In this document: in pieces, positions 55,299 through 64,000 of the stretch
Position numbering within the stretch: position 1 is the stretch's first letter
How the letters are laid out: each line of letters opens with the position of its first letter
Assembly: GCA_009701715.1 (NCBI GenBank)
Contig: WLJO01000005.1
Span: 1-64,000, forward strand
Reading direction: 5' to 3'
DNA: 64,000 nt
Origin: Actinomycetota bacterium
GTDB taxonomy: Bacteria > Actinomycetota > Acidimicrobiia > Acidimicrobiales > Ilumatobacteraceae
Made by a program: the position numbers and the translations under genes
Notes under the pieces: model-generated
The model's database searches: none
What the model saw: the letters and a program-made list of their open reading frames with translations, nothing else
Told to the model about the DNA's origin: nothing

Positions 55299-57014
55299 GT
55301 GTCCAACTGGTGGAACGAAGGCGCCGAGGGCGGTGATGAACCGGGTCGGCAGCCCCATAACCCGGTGCCGGCCGACAACGCTTTCGATGGTCTCAACAGC
55401 GCTCGAGGAGGCCGGGCCGACAACCCGTACGACCGGCCAGCAGCCGAGTCGTTGCCTCCCATGCCGCGACACGCTCTGTCTCCCCTTCTCGCAGCGCTGA
55501 GCTTCGGCTTCGTGGCCTTGCGCAACGGCCACCGCAGGCTTGCCTTCGCCCAGATGCTCGTCTCGGCTGCGTTCGGGATCGCTGCACTGACCGTCTGGTA
55601 CAACGACTACTGGGTACACATCGCGATTACCGAGTGGTACCTCATCATTGCCCTCGCCTCGGTGTTCCTCGTCTGCGGTGTGGCTGGCGCCGCTGCGGTC
55701 GTGCAGTGGCGCGACTGCGAGCACTGGCGCGCCGGCACGGCGACGCTCTGGGGTGCCCGGCTCACCACGGCGGTTGCCATCCTCGTGGTGGCCGCCCCGG
55801 CCGCAGCGGCTACCTACGTCATCGAGCCGCAGATCCAGGTGGCGCGGAACAGCTTCGTGAGCGCGCCGACGGCCCAGCCGCACGAACTCGAGGACCCGAG
55901 CAGCACCGAACCGCCAGGACCCCACGGGACGGACCCGACAGGCGTCGACACCTCGATGGTCGGCACCGACGACACCGCCACCAGCCCGTCCACATCGTCC
56001 ATACCCGACACGGTGTGGCTCGGCGTCGACACCGGGCCGGTAGCCGAAACAGTCGACGTCGGCTCGAGCACGCGGATCAACGTGTTGCTCCTGGGCGGCG
56101 ACGCAGGCCCAGGCCGCTGGAACCTCCGGACGGACTCGATGAACCTCGTGTCGATCGACACTGCCACCGGCGACTCGGCCATCATCGGCATTCCCCGGAA
56201 CCTACTTCACGCCCCGCTGCCCCCGGGCGCGCTCAAGTCGATCTTCCCGAACGGTTTCGACGACCTAATGAACGCCCTGTTCGTCTGGGGCACCAAGCAC
56301 ACGAAGACGGTCAAGAACGCGCTCGGCGACACCGATGTGCCGGGAGCGACACTCACCACGGCAAGCATCGCCGAACTGCTCGGTGTGCGCATCGACGCCT
56401 GGGTACTCGTGGACATGGCCGGGTTCATCGACCTCATCGACGCATTCGGCGGTCTCGACGTCTATGTCCCCAAGAAGGTGCCCGCACCCGGGAACGTGCC
56501 CGCAGGCAAGCACCGCCTCCCGAGGTCCTACTCCAAGGGTTGGCACGAGATGGACGGAACCGACGCACTCGCGTTTGCTCGTACCCGCCACGCCGACTCG
56601 GACTACTACCGCATGGCCCGCCAGCGGTGCCTACTCGCGAGCATCGCCGATCAAAAGGGCGCCTCAGCGGTCGCCAAGCACTGGCCGGCAGTGAGCAGGG
56701 TGATTGCCAAGCGCCTTCGTACCAACCTCACGAGCTCGTTGCTGAAGCGCATCCTCAAGCTCGCCGGTTCGGGCGTCAACAAGGCCCGCAGCGTCGCCCT
56801 CACGCCTCCGCTCGTGCCGAGCGGTCGGTGGAACGCCAAGACCGTCCGCCAGATCGTTGCCGACACCATCTCGAACAGCGGCAAGTACGCGCCCAAGAGC
56901 ACCACGGCAACCGGTCCTGACGGCTCGGGACCGACAACCACCACCAAGATCGGCGAAGCGCCGGTATCCGGTGCCGCCGCCAACATCGACGAGGTCTGTC
57001 GAACCCATCGCTGA
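55299..57014 (+). CDS. LytR-CpsA-Psr family cell-wall glycopolymer ligase
   Basis: A 571-residue membrane protein from a GTG start. A disordered polar N-terminus is followed by three or four membrane segments at about 55-175. A Thr/Ser/Pro-rich linker leads to the extracellular LCP domain from about 250. That domain holds LLLGGDAGPGRWNLRTDSMNL, the phosphate-handling TDSM/VSIDTATGDSAIIGIPR, AFGGLDVYV and DALAFARTRH. LCP proteins attach wall polymers to peptidoglycan or arabinogalactan. Multiple membrane segments before the domain are unusual; most LCP proteins have one. Confidence 0.92.
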   Translation: MSNWWNEGAEGGDEPGRQPHNPVPADNAFDGLNSARGGRADNPYDRPAAESLPPMPRHALSPLLAALSFGFVALRNGHRRLAFAQMLVSAAFGIAALTVWYNDYWVHIAITEWYLIIALASVFLVCGVAGAAAVVQWRDCEHWRAGTATLWGARLTTAVAILVVAAPAAAATYVIEPQIQVARNSFVSAPTAQPHELEDPSSTEPPGPHGTDPTGVDTSMVGTDDTATSPSTSSIPDTVWLGVDTGPVAETVDVGSSTRINVLLLGGDAGPGRWNLRTDSMNLVSIDTATGDSAIIGIPRNLLHAPLPPGALKSIFPNGFDDLMNALFVWGTKHTKTVKNALGDTDVPGATLTTASIAELLGVRIDAWVLVDMAGFIDLIDAFGGLDVYVPKKVPAPGNVPAGKHRLPRSYSKGWHEMDGTDALAFARTRHADSDYYRMARQRCLLASIADQKGASAVAKHWPAVSRVIAKRLRTNLTSSLLKRILKLAGSGVNKARSVALTPPLVPSGRWNAKTVRQIVADTISNSGKYAPKSTTATGPDGSGPTTTTKIGEAPVSGAAANIDEVCRTHR

Positions 57015-57043
57015 GCCTGTCGCCGACCTACCATCGGGGCGCC

Positions 57044-57688
57044 ATGAAACTCACACTCGTCGATCACCCGCTTGCGGCCGAGCGTCTCGCCGACATTCGC
57101 GATGCCGCATCACCCCGGCAGCTGTTCCGCGCCGCCCTCGAGGAACTGGGCACCATGCTCGTCTACGAGGCGTGCAGGCACTACCCCACCACCGAGGTCA
57201 CGGTGCAGACCCCGCTCGGACCGGCGCCGGCGCGGCGGCTCGCCCACCCGCCGCTGCTCGTTCCGGTGCTGCGGGCTGGGATCGGCCTGCTCCACCCCGC
57301 GCTCCAGCTGTTGCCCGATGCAGAGGTTGCCTTCATCGGTGTCGCCCGTGACGAGGCGACCTTCACCCCGAACGAATACGTCGTTAAGGTCCCGGCAAAC
57401 GTCAACGGGCGAACCTGTCTCATCCTCGACCCGATGCTCGCCACCGGTGGTTCGCTCACCCATACCGCCGAGCTGCTCGTGAAGCGAGGCGTCGACACCA
57501 CGATCCTGGTGGTCTGCGTGCTCGCTGCCCCCGAGGGCCTGCAACGCCTCGAGGAGTCCGGGCTCGACCTCCACGTGATCACCGCCGCCGTCGACGAACG
57601 CCTCGACGAACGGCGCTTCATCGTGCCCGGGCTCGGCGATGCCGGCGACCGCCAGTTCGGGACCACCTACGACCCTGCGAAGCACTGA
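57044..57688 (+). CDS. upp: Uracil phosphoribosyltransferase
   Basis: Salvages uracil to UMP with PRPP. The 214-residue protein has LVYEACRHYPTTEVTVQTP, VPVLRAGIGLLHPAL, and the PRPP loop LILDPMLATGGSLTHT, then GDAGDRQFGT near the end (uracil-binding region). Together with cdd it provides pyrimidine salvage. Confidence 0.95.
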   Translation: MKLTLVDHPLAAERLADIRDAASPRQLFRAALEELGTMLVYEACRHYPTTEVTVQTPLGPAPARRLAHPPLLVPVLRAGIGLLHPALQLLPDAEVAFIGVARDEATFTPNEYVVKVPANVNGRTCLILDPMLATGGSLTHTAELLVKRGVDTTILVVCVLAAPEGLQRLEESGLDLHVITAAVDERLDERRFIVPGLGDAGDRQFGTTYDPAKH

Positions 57689-57696
57689 CCCTTCGC
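57677..57696. terminator. Possible terminator between upp and the phosphomutase gene
   Basis: GCGAAG (57677-57682) and CTTCGC (57691-57696) form a 6-bp stem with an 8-base loop spanning the upp stop. It lies between two convergent genes; no T-run follows. Confidence 0.35.
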
Positions 57697-57709
57697 GCCG
57701 ACATAGCCG

Positions 57710-59305
57710 CTAGGCAATGAGTTCGGCGAGCGCGTCGAGCAACGCTGACGGATCACGGTCCTCTGCCTCGGCGTACAGTTTCACCTTCGGTTCCGTGCCG
57801 GACGGGCGGACCTGCAGGCGCACCGGACCGCACCACAGGCGAACCAGCCCGGCCTCGGGAAACCCCTCCACCCCGGTGACCCGTTCGCCCGACACAGCGG
57901 CCGGCGGGTCCGAGAGCAGTGCCTGCACGCACGCTGCTGCACGATCCGGCCTCATGCTGACGGAGCGTTCGACGGTTACCAGATTCCCGTAGGTCGTACG
58001 GATGGCATCGAGTCGGTCCTCGACCGTGACACCGTCGGCGACCGCGCAGGCCGCCAACTCTGCCATCATCACCGCCGCTGTGATGCCGTCCTTGTCCATC
58101 GGACGGTTCGTCACGAGGTACCCGAGCGCCTGCTCATACCCGAACACGAACCGCAACGATGGGCTCTCCAGCGCGGCGCGCCCGATCCACTTGAATCCGG
58201 TAAACGTCTCGCGGTGATGGACCCCGTGAACGGCGGCCATACGCGACAGCAGCGACGACGACACCAAGGTGGTGATCACCAACCGATCGGTACCCGATGT
58301 GTGGGCGAGGATGTGCTCGGCCAGCAGCCAACCGATCTCGTCGCCCCCCAGGCGGCGCCACCCGCCGGATCGAACCGGGATCGCCACACCGAGTCGATCC
58401 GCATCCGGGTCGTTGGCGAGGGCGACCACCGCTGCACTCCGGGCCGCAAGTTCGGTCACGGCGTCCATCGCACCGGGTTCCTCGGGGTTCGGGAAGCGCA
58501 CCGTCGGGAAGTCCGGATCCGGTTCCTGCTGCGACGCCACGAACACCGGTGCATCGAAGCCGGCACGGACGAATGCCCGCCCGAGCAGCGCGCCCCCGAC
58601 ACCGTGGAGCGCAGTGGCCGCTACGGTCACCCCCGGTGTCGCCGGGCTGAGGCGAACCGCTGCGGCTGCATCGAGGTAGCGCTCAACAATCCGGTCGTCG
58701 AGGTACTCGATGAGCGGATCATCCGGGGCGGACAGCACCACCGACAGGCCGGCCGCCTCGATACACGTCGAGATGCCCGCGTCGTGCGGGGGCACGATCT
58801 GGGCACCGTCGCCGAGGAAGACCTTGTAGCCATTGTCTGTCGGCGGGTTGTGGCTCGCCGTGACCATCACACCGGCTGCCGCACCGACATCGGTGATCCC
58901 CCATGCCAGGACAGGTGTGGGAATCCTCGCGGGGAGCAGGAAGGCCCGCACACGCCTCGCCGCCAGCACCCGCGCGGTGTCGTGAGCAAACTCCTCGCTC
59001 CCATGACGAGCGTCGAACCCAATGACCACGCCACGCGTCGAGGCTACGGGATCCCTCAGCAGCAAGTAGTCAGCGATACCGGCGGCCGCCCGGCGCACCA
59101 TCAAGCGATTCATGCGGTTCGGCCCTGCGCCGAGGGCCCCGCGCAGACCGGCCGTGCCGAACTGCAGCGATGACGCGAAACGATCGTTCAGCGCCTCAGC
59201 ATCACCGGCCAGGAGTAGTCGGCGGGCCTCGTCGACGGTGACCGGGTCGGGGTCGTGAGCCATCCACGTCTCCACCTGCTCACGCAGTGACTCGTCGACC
59301 ACCAT
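57710..59305 (-). CDS. Phosphoglucomutase/phosphomannomutase
   Basis: A 531-residue alpha-D-phosphohexomutase. The phosphoserine loop is VTASHNPPTDNGYKVFLG, the metal-binding loop is ALANDPDADRLGVAI, the sugar-binding region is FGYEQALGYLVTN, and the C-terminal phosphate-binding loop is QVRPSGTEPKVKLYAEAE. It interconverts hexose-1- and -6-phosphates for wall and polysaccharide precursors. It precedes the PfkB kinase 3' end by 14 bp on the same strand order (kinase first, then mutase). Confidence 0.94.
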   Translation of the reverse strand: MVVDESLREQVETWMAHDPDPVTVDEARRLLLAGDAEALNDRFASSLQFGTAGLRGALGAGPNRMNRLMVRRAAAGIADYLLLRDPVASTRGVVIGFDARHGSEEFAHDTARVLAARRVRAFLLPARIPTPVLAWGITDVGAAAGVMVTASHNPPTDNGYKVFLGDGAQIVPPHDAGISTCIEAAGLSVVLSAPDDPLIEYLDDRIVERYLDAAAAVRLSPATPGVTVAATALHGVGGALLGRAFVRAGFDAPVFVASQQEPDPDFPTVRFPNPEEPGAMDAVTELAARSAAVVALANDPDADRLGVAIPVRSGGWRRLGGDEIGWLLAEHILAHTSGTDRLVITTLVSSSLLSRMAAVHGVHHRETFTGFKWIGRAALESPSLRFVFGYEQALGYLVTNRPMDKDGITAAVMMAELAACAVADGVTVEDRLDAIRTTYGNLVTVERSVSMRPDRAAACVQALLSDPPAAVSGERVTGVEGFPEAGLVRLWCGPVRLQVRPSGTEPKVKLYAEAEDRDPSALLDALAELIA

Positions 59306-59319
59306 GGCAGACCCCCCGG

Positions 59320-60306
59320 TCAGAAGGTTACGAGGCGGCGGAGCTCCACGAGCGGTCGGGGTCCGACGTGGGAGATCACCTCGGCCGCAGCGATGGAACC
59401 GAGGCGGCCGCAGTCGGCGAGCGAACGACCGCTGGTGAGCCCGTGGAGGAAGCCCGAGGCGAACAGGTCACCGGCGCCAGTGGTGTCGACCACGCGGGCA
59501 ACCGGCTCGGCAGAAACCCGGATGACACCGTCGGGGGTGACGATGACCGAACCGTCCTTGCCGTTGGTGACGGCCGCCAGGTGACACTCGCGGCGCACGG
59601 CTCGAACGGCCTCCTCGAACGAGCCCACCTCATAGAGGGAACACAGTTCATCGGCGTTGCCGAACAGCACGTCTACCTCGTCACGGACGAGGCCACGAAA
59701 GTCGTCCCGGTGCCGGTCCACGCAGAACGAATCCGAGAGCGACAGCGCAACCCTGCGACCTGCGCTGTGTGCGGTACTCGCAGCCGCGCGGAAGGCCTCT
59801 TTCGCCTCGGGCCGGTCGAAGAGATAGCCCTCAAGGTAGGTCACCTGCGCGTCGGCGATCACGGTCTCGTCGAGATCACCCGGGTGCAGCCACGACGACA
59901 TGCCGAGGTAGGTACTCATCGTCCGCTGGGCATCCGGGCTCACGAGGATCAGGCATCGCCCCGTGCGCATCTCGCCCTCGGGGTTCCCCGGGCGGAACAC
60001 GACCCCGACGGCGCGCAGGTCGTGGGCGAATACCGAGCCGAGATCGTCGTCGGCAACCTTGCCGATGTAGGCCGCCCGTCCGCCGAACGAGGCGACACCG
60101 CACATGGTGTTGGCCGCCGACCCGCCGCTCATCTCCACAGCCGTCCCCATCGACCGGTACAGGCTCACGGCCCGATCGGACTCGATGAGCGCCATGGACC
60201 CCTTGACGAGTCCCTCGGACTCGATGAAGTGATCCTCGGCATGAGCGATCACGTCGACGAGGGAGTTGCCGACGCCAACGACGTCGTACGTAGCCGGTAC
60301 AGACAC
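59320..60306 (-). CDS. PfkB-family sugar/nucleoside kinase (adenosine kinase-like)
   Basis: A 328-residue ribokinase-fold protein. The N-terminal GNSLVDVIAHAEDHF and GGSAANTMCGVASFGG are typical of the adenosine kinase-like branch. The C-terminal signature is VVDTTGAGDLFASGFLHGL with the catalytic Asp. The product is often annotated adenosine kinase in actinobacteria, but fructokinase or ribokinase activity is possible. It is divergent from the M1 peptidase gene, with 58 bp between starts. Confidence 0.9.
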   Translation of the reverse strand: MSVPATYDVVGVGNSLVDVIAHAEDHFIESEGLVKGSMALIESDRAVSLYRSMGTAVEMSGGSAANTMCGVASFGGRAAYIGKVADDDLGSVFAHDLRAVGVVFRPGNPEGEMRTGRCLILVSPDAQRTMSTYLGMSSWLHPGDLDETVIADAQVTYLEGYLFDRPEAKEAFRAAASTAHSAGRRVALSLSDSFCVDRHRDDFRGLVRDEVDVLFGNADELCSLYEVGSFEEAVRAVRRECHLAAVTNGKDGSVIVTPDGVIRVSAEPVARVVDTTGAGDLFASGFLHGLTSGRSLADCGRLGSIAAAEVISHVGPRPLVELRRLVTF

Positions 60307-60364
60307 GAATGAGGACGCTACCCGACAGCGGCACGCCGGTACGTCACGTCCTAGCCTGAACAGC

Positions 60365-62896
60365 GTGACCCCGGACCCATACCGCCTCCCCCGGTCGGTG
60401 GCGCCTCGCCACTACCACCTCGAGCTCACCCCCGATCTCGGCGCCGCCACGTTCGCCGGGCGGGCACGGATCGATCTGGACATCCGCGAGGTCACCGACA
60501 CCCTCGTGCTCAACGCCATCGAACTGTCGATTGCGTCGTGCACCGTCGACGGGCAGTCGGCAACCTTTTCGCTCGACGAGGAACTGGAACGGCTCACGGT
60601 CCACCTCGCGACACCGCTGGTACCCGGAGCCTCGGTACTCGACATCGAGTTCACCGGCATCCTGAACGACAAGCTCCGTGGCTGGTACCGCTCGACGTAC
60701 ACCGACGAGTCGGGCAACGAGCGCGTGGTTGCTGCCACCCAGATGCAGGCGACCGACTGCCGGCGAGCGTTCCCCTGCTGGGACGAGCCGGACTTCAAGT
60801 CGGTGTTCTCCATCACACTCGTGGTGGATCCTGGGCACCTCGCCGTCTCGAATGCCCCGGAGGTCTCGTCGCAGTTGCGCGGCGACGGCAAGCGCGTGGT
60901 CCAGTTCGCGGACACGATGCTGATGTCCACCTACCTCGTTGCCATGGTGGTCGGACCGCTTGCAGTCACCGCACCCGTCGACGTGGATGGCACACCGCTG
61001 CGGATCGTGCACATCCCCGGCAAGGAACACCTCACCGTCTTCGGTCTCGATGCGGCCGCGGCGGGCCTGCGCTTTTTCGAGCGCTTCTACGGCATTCCCT
61101 ACCCCGGCAGGAAGATCGACCTCGTCGCGCTCGCGGACTTCGCGGCCGGCGCCATGGAGAACCTCGGATGCATCACGTTCCGCGAGGCATTGCTGCTCAT
61201 CGACCCCGAGTCGTCCACACAGGCGGAGCAGCAGCGAGTGGTGGACGTCGTTACCCACGAACTCGCTCACATGTGGTTCGGCGACCTCGTCACGATGCGC
61301 TGGTGGAACGGCATCTGGTTGAACGAGGCGTTCGCCACGTTCATGGAGGTCGACGCAACGGACGATTACCGACCGGACTGGAAGCGGTGGACGAGCTTCG
61401 CGCTCGAACGCGCTACGGCCTTTGAGGTCGACTCGCTGGTCGCAACCCGACCGGTCGAGTTCGAGGTTCGCTCCCCGGCAGACGCGGACGGCATGTTCGA
61501 CGTACTCACGTACCAAAAGGGAGGTGCGCTGCTCCGCATGCTGCAGCAGTACCTCGGGGCTGACCGCTTCCGCGACGGTGTGCGTCACTATCTCGCTCTG
61601 CACTCCTACGGCAACACCGAGACGAGCGACCTCTGGGACGCGATCGAGCAGGCGACGGGAGACCCCGTGCGGCGGCTGATGGACTCGTGGATCTGGCAGC
61701 CAGGATTCCCCATCGTGTCAGCGTCGCTGGAGGGCTCCCGCCTGACGCTGCAGCAAGAGCGCTTCGGCTACAGCAGTGAGGCCGCAGGCGATCCGACGGT
61801 GTGGCTCGTCCCGCTCCACATCCGGGAGATGTCCGCCGGCGGCGAGCACCACCGAACGGTCCTCCTCACCGACCGCACCACCGTCGTGGAACTCGACGAC
61901 CCGGACACAACGGTCATCGTCAACGCCGGCGGCCACGGATACCTCCGTGTTGCGTACGACCCATCGCTGCGGGCCCGCATCACAGGCGATGTGCTCGCGC
62001 GCCTCGAGACGATCGATCGCTACAACCTCGTGGCGGACGCCTGGGCCTCAGTGGTTGCCGGGCGGCTTGCAGCATCAGAATTCCTGGCACTCATCACCAA
62101 CTTCGGCAACGAGACAGACCTCGCCGTCTGGCAAGCGGTGGACGCAGGGCTGCGGGTGTGCGACCGCCTCGTGGCAGACGGGGCCAGAGCGCGTCTCGCC
62201 GACAACATCGCCGCACTCGTGCGACCGGCCCTCTCCCGACTCGGGTGGGACCGTCGGCCGAACGAAGACCAACTCACCTCCCAGCTGAGGGGATTGCTCG
62301 TCCAGACCCTCGCGGTGCGGGGCCGGGACACCGAGGCCGCCGAGCGGTGCCGCGGAATCGTCGCGTCATCACTCGGGGGTGCGGCGGACATCGACCCCGA
62401 ACTGCTGGCAGCGGCCACCGCTGTTGTTGCAGCAATCGGAAACGAGCAGGACTACGACGCGTTCGTCGAGCAGTTCCGGGCCGCCGACACCCCGCAGGAG
62501 CAACTCCGGTTCCTCTATGCGCTCGCCGAGTTCGACCGCGACGGCCTCGTACGCCGAACCGTCGACTTCGCCTTCTCCGACGAGGTGAAGACTCAGAACG
62601 CACCGTTCCTCATCGGTCGGGCGATCGCCAACCGCGTGAACGGCCACGTGGCGTGGGAGTTGCTGCGCCAGCGCTGGGATGAGGCCAACACACGGTTCCC
62701 CGGCAACACGATTGTGCGCATGGTGGATCCGGTGAAACTGCTCGACCGGGCCGAGCATCTCGCGTCCGTCCAGGGTTTCTTCGCGGAGCACGACATCCCG
62801 CAGGGCGCCAAGACGCTGGCCCAGATCCTCGAGCGCCAGCGGGTGAACGCTGCCGTCCGCGGGCGAGAGTCCGAGCGTCTCAGCAACTCGCTCTAG
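60365..62896 (+). CDS. pepN: M1-family aminopeptidase (PepN-like)
   Basis: An 843-residue zinc aminopeptidase. The substrate N-terminus-binding GAMEN motif is at 262-266. The zinc site HELAH is at 298-302, with the second Glu 18 residues further in WLNEAFATFME. The C-terminal ERAP1-like domain is intact. Start is the GTG at 60365, followed immediately by YRLPRSVAPRHYHLEL, the usual opening of the family; the upstream frame runs antisense through the PfkB gene. Cytosolic; it trims peptides. Confidence 0.95.
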   Translation: MTPDPYRLPRSVAPRHYHLELTPDLGAATFAGRARIDLDIREVTDTLVLNAIELSIASCTVDGQSATFSLDEELERLTVHLATPLVPGASVLDIEFTGILNDKLRGWYRSTYTDESGNERVVAATQMQATDCRRAFPCWDEPDFKSVFSITLVVDPGHLAVSNAPEVSSQLRGDGKRVVQFADTMLMSTYLVAMVVGPLAVTAPVDVDGTPLRIVHIPGKEHLTVFGLDAAAAGLRFFERFYGIPYPGRKIDLVALADFAAGAMENLGCITFREALLLIDPESSTQAEQQRVVDVVTHELAHMWFGDLVTMRWWNGIWLNEAFATFMEVDATDDYRPDWKRWTSFALERATAFEVDSLVATRPVEFEVRSPADADGMFDVLTYQKGGALLRMLQQYLGADRFRDGVRHYLALHSYGNTETSDLWDAIEQATGDPVRRLMDSWIWQPGFPIVSASLEGSRLTLQQERFGYSSEAAGDPTVWLVPLHIREMSAGGEHHRTVLLTDRTTVVELDDPDTTVIVNAGGHGYLRVAYDPSLRARITGDVLARLETIDRYNLVADAWASVVAGRLAASEFLALITNFGNETDLAVWQAVDAGLRVCDRLVADGARARLADNIAALVRPALSRLGWDRRPNEDQLTSQLRGLLVQTLAVRGRDTEAAERCRGIVASSLGGAADIDPELLAAATAVVAAIGNEQDYDAFVEQFRAADTPQEQLRFLYALAEFDRDGLVRRTVDFAFSDEVKTQNAPFLIGRAIANRVNGHVAWELLRQRWDEANTRFPGNTIVRMVDPVKLLDRAEHLASVQGFFAEHDIPQGAKTLAQILERQRVNAAVRGRESERLSNSL

Positions 62897-63009
62897 CGAG
62901 CGACTCTTCGCCGCGGTGCCGGCCGACGGCGGGCCTCAGACTGCGCAGTGCAGAAGGCACCACCGACGGACAGAGGTCGGCCTCCCCCTCGAGTTCCCGC
63001 TGGTTACGT

Positions 63010-63716
63010 TCACAACCATCGCATTAGTCCCAGGTCCGACCCGTTGATGGGGTCGGTGGGGTATCCGTAGTAGTTGGCTCCGCCGCCTTCGATGGGGTCC
63101 GTTTCTGTGAATCGTCCGAGTTGTGGGTGGTATTGGCGGGCTCCCATGTCGATCGCTGGTCGGAGCCCGGTTTGGTGTTGTGTCTGCCGGTCGTGCTGCC
63201 CCGGCCAGGCGTTGTCGAGGTTCCCGGTTTGGTTGTCGGGATAGCCACCGAGCGGGTTGCGTACGGGTCATACAGCAACGGCCCGGCAGTCTTCGCGCCT
63301 GTGCTGTTCGCGGTCGTCGCGACCGAACCGGCGATGTTCGGGTACGACCACACATCACCGCCCGCGCGCGTCGTGAGCGTCACACCGCCCGGGAGGCCGA
63401 TCGTGCGCTCCACGACGTTGACCCCGGTCGCGTCGAGGGTCGTATTCCCGCTGTACCGGTTCTGGATCACCCCGTTCAACCAGTACTCCACCACCTCACC
63501 AGCAAGATCACGAACGTAGGCGCTCGTCGTTGTCCCGTTCGACGTGGACAGGTGCCGGTCCGCACGGTCATAACCGAACGTCGCCATCGCAGAGGTGCCG
63601 TTGGTGGGGCACATGCGATTCGAGTTCAACCCCGGCTTGCAACTCCCCGGCGACACACAACCCGACGGCACAGCCCGCCCGCAGGAAGCGAGAACACCGT
63701 CAACCACTAGTATCAC
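63010..63716 (-). pseudogene. Remnant of an RHS/YD-repeat protein, frameshifted
   Basis: The 5' part in one frame reads FGYDRADRHLSTSNGTTTSAY, then VERTIGLPGGVTLTT, then LLYDPYATRSV. Just after this the RHS reading jumps frame. From there the neighbouring frame gives GGYPDNQTGNLDNAW, IDMGARQYHPQLGRFTETD, then GGGANYYGYPTDPINGSDL, and stops at 63010. Adding one G at about 63260/63261 (minus-strand TAC-GCA-ACC becoming TAC-GGC-AAC) restores a continuous RHS sequence. RHS homology begins only near 63640 and most of the usual 1,500+ residue protein is absent, so this is a degraded 3' end, or a sequencing error plus truncation. Confidence 0.8.
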
Positions 63717-63737
63717 TTATGAAGATATGTGATACTA
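63708..63737. promoter_or_regulatory. AT-rich inverted repeat upstream of the Fic-family gene
   Basis: TAGTATCAC (63708-63716) and GTGATACTA (63729-63737) are a perfect 9-bp inverted repeat with a 12-bp spacer, ending 10 bp before the Fic gene ATG. The stretch is unusually AT-rich for this genome. Its position suits an operator or promoter element. Confidence 0.55.
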
Positions 63738-63747
63738 AGGACTCACT

Positions 63748-64000
63748 ATGGTCTCAGAACGTTTCTCGTGGCCTGCGCTCTCGTACGAGCAGCTCCCCTG
63801 GACGACTCGGGGCGACGTCCCCATGTCCCGACAGGCCCAGCGTCGAGCCCGGGGCGAGTACCTCGCGGCGGTCGTCCCGCCGATCGCTACCATTGCGGTC
63901 TCGCTCCCCCCGGAGATCCTTGCCGAGGCGGAGGACGCCGCGACCGAAGTCGCCCGATTCGACGCTGAGGCAGGAGGAGAGATCTCGCCGTTCGCAGCCG
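63748..64000 (+). CDS. Fic-family protein, 5' part only
   Basis: The frame starts at the ATG at 63748 and runs off the window after about 84 residues without a stop. The sequence RARGEYLAAVVPPIATIAV, then LPPEILAEAEDAATEVARFDAE and GGEISPFAA, is the N-terminal region that precedes the Fic domain in many actinobacterial Fic proteins. Those proteins AMPylate or otherwise modify targets. The HxFx(D/E)GNGR catalytic motif would lie beyond the window. An AT-rich inverted repeat sits just upstream. Confidence 0.75.
   Translation, partial: MVSERFSWPALSYEQLPWTTRGDVPMSRQAQRRARGEYLAAVVPPIATIAVSLPPEILAEAEDAATEVARFDAEAGGEISPFAA

Noticed and set aside
62897-63009. Possible gene between the M1 peptidase and the RHS remnant
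   Set aside because: 113 bp without a convincing frame, ribosome-binding site or motif.

Overview
The window is about 64 kb of high-GC, gene-dense DNA from an actinobacterium. Three things support this placement. A mycothione reductase implies mycothiol as the low-molecular-weight thiol. A 30-residue bS22-type ribosomal peptide is present, a family known from actinobacteria. The housekeeping order rsmI - metG - tatD - (rpfB slot) - rsmA - ispE and glmU - prs - rplY - pth - mfd - mazG - eno - divIC matches the Mycobacterium tuberculosis Rv1003-Rv1026 neighbourhood. Flavinylation genes, a KimA-like potassium importer and several DUF families would fit the class Acidimicrobiia, but that finer placement is inference.

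Layout. 1-8.7 kb: end of a GlpR/SepX-like membrane protein and moaC on the minus strand. Divergent from them is a potassium module: a KdpD-like kinase, a KdpE-like regulator, a KimA-like permease, two TrkA proteins, an OB-fold protein and a stand-alone DUF4118 membrane protein. 8.8-11.1 kb: a flavinylation module (ApbE, PepSY-type membrane protein, DUF2271 protein). 11.2-13.4 kb: moaA and moeA. 13.5-17.5 kb: glycolipid-binding-like protein, mycothione reductase, DUF192 protein, rsmI and a thioesterase. 17.5-33.5 kb: the conserved core block, including tRNA-Gln and the tiny bS22 gene. 33.3-47.8 kb: a block that separates divIC from its usual neighbours DUF501-ppx. It carries a second ApbE/ferric-reductase-like operon with two small exported proteins, a DrrAB-like ABC exporter, and a carbon-monoxide-dehydrogenase-like (cox) region with coxS, coxM, an SDR, an FAD oxidase, coxD, coxE, two XdhC/CoxI-type genes, an NlpC/P60 protein, a MobA-like nucleotidyltransferase and coxG, but no coxL. 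47.8-62.9 kb: DUF501, ppx, a GNAT acetyltransferase, two enoyl-CoA hydratases, a DUF885 peptidase, NUDIX, cytidine deaminase, an LCP-family protein, upp, a phosphohexomutase, a PfkB kinase and an M1 aminopeptidase. 62.9-64 kb: a frameshifted remnant of an RHS/YD-repeat protein, an AT-rich dyad and the start of a Fic-family gene.

Molybdenum-cofactor genes (moaC, moaA, moeA, mobA-like, coxD/E and XdhC-type maturation genes) form a nearly complete support set for a molybdo-hydroxylase whose catalytic subunit is not in the window. Two separate ApbE loci point to covalently flavinylated electron-transfer proteins outside the membrane. Many genes overlap by the 4-bp ATGA/GTGA pattern, so most runs are probably operons. 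No gap between genes exceeds 300 bases, and no CRISPR array, transposase, rRNA gene or recognisable riboswitch was seen.
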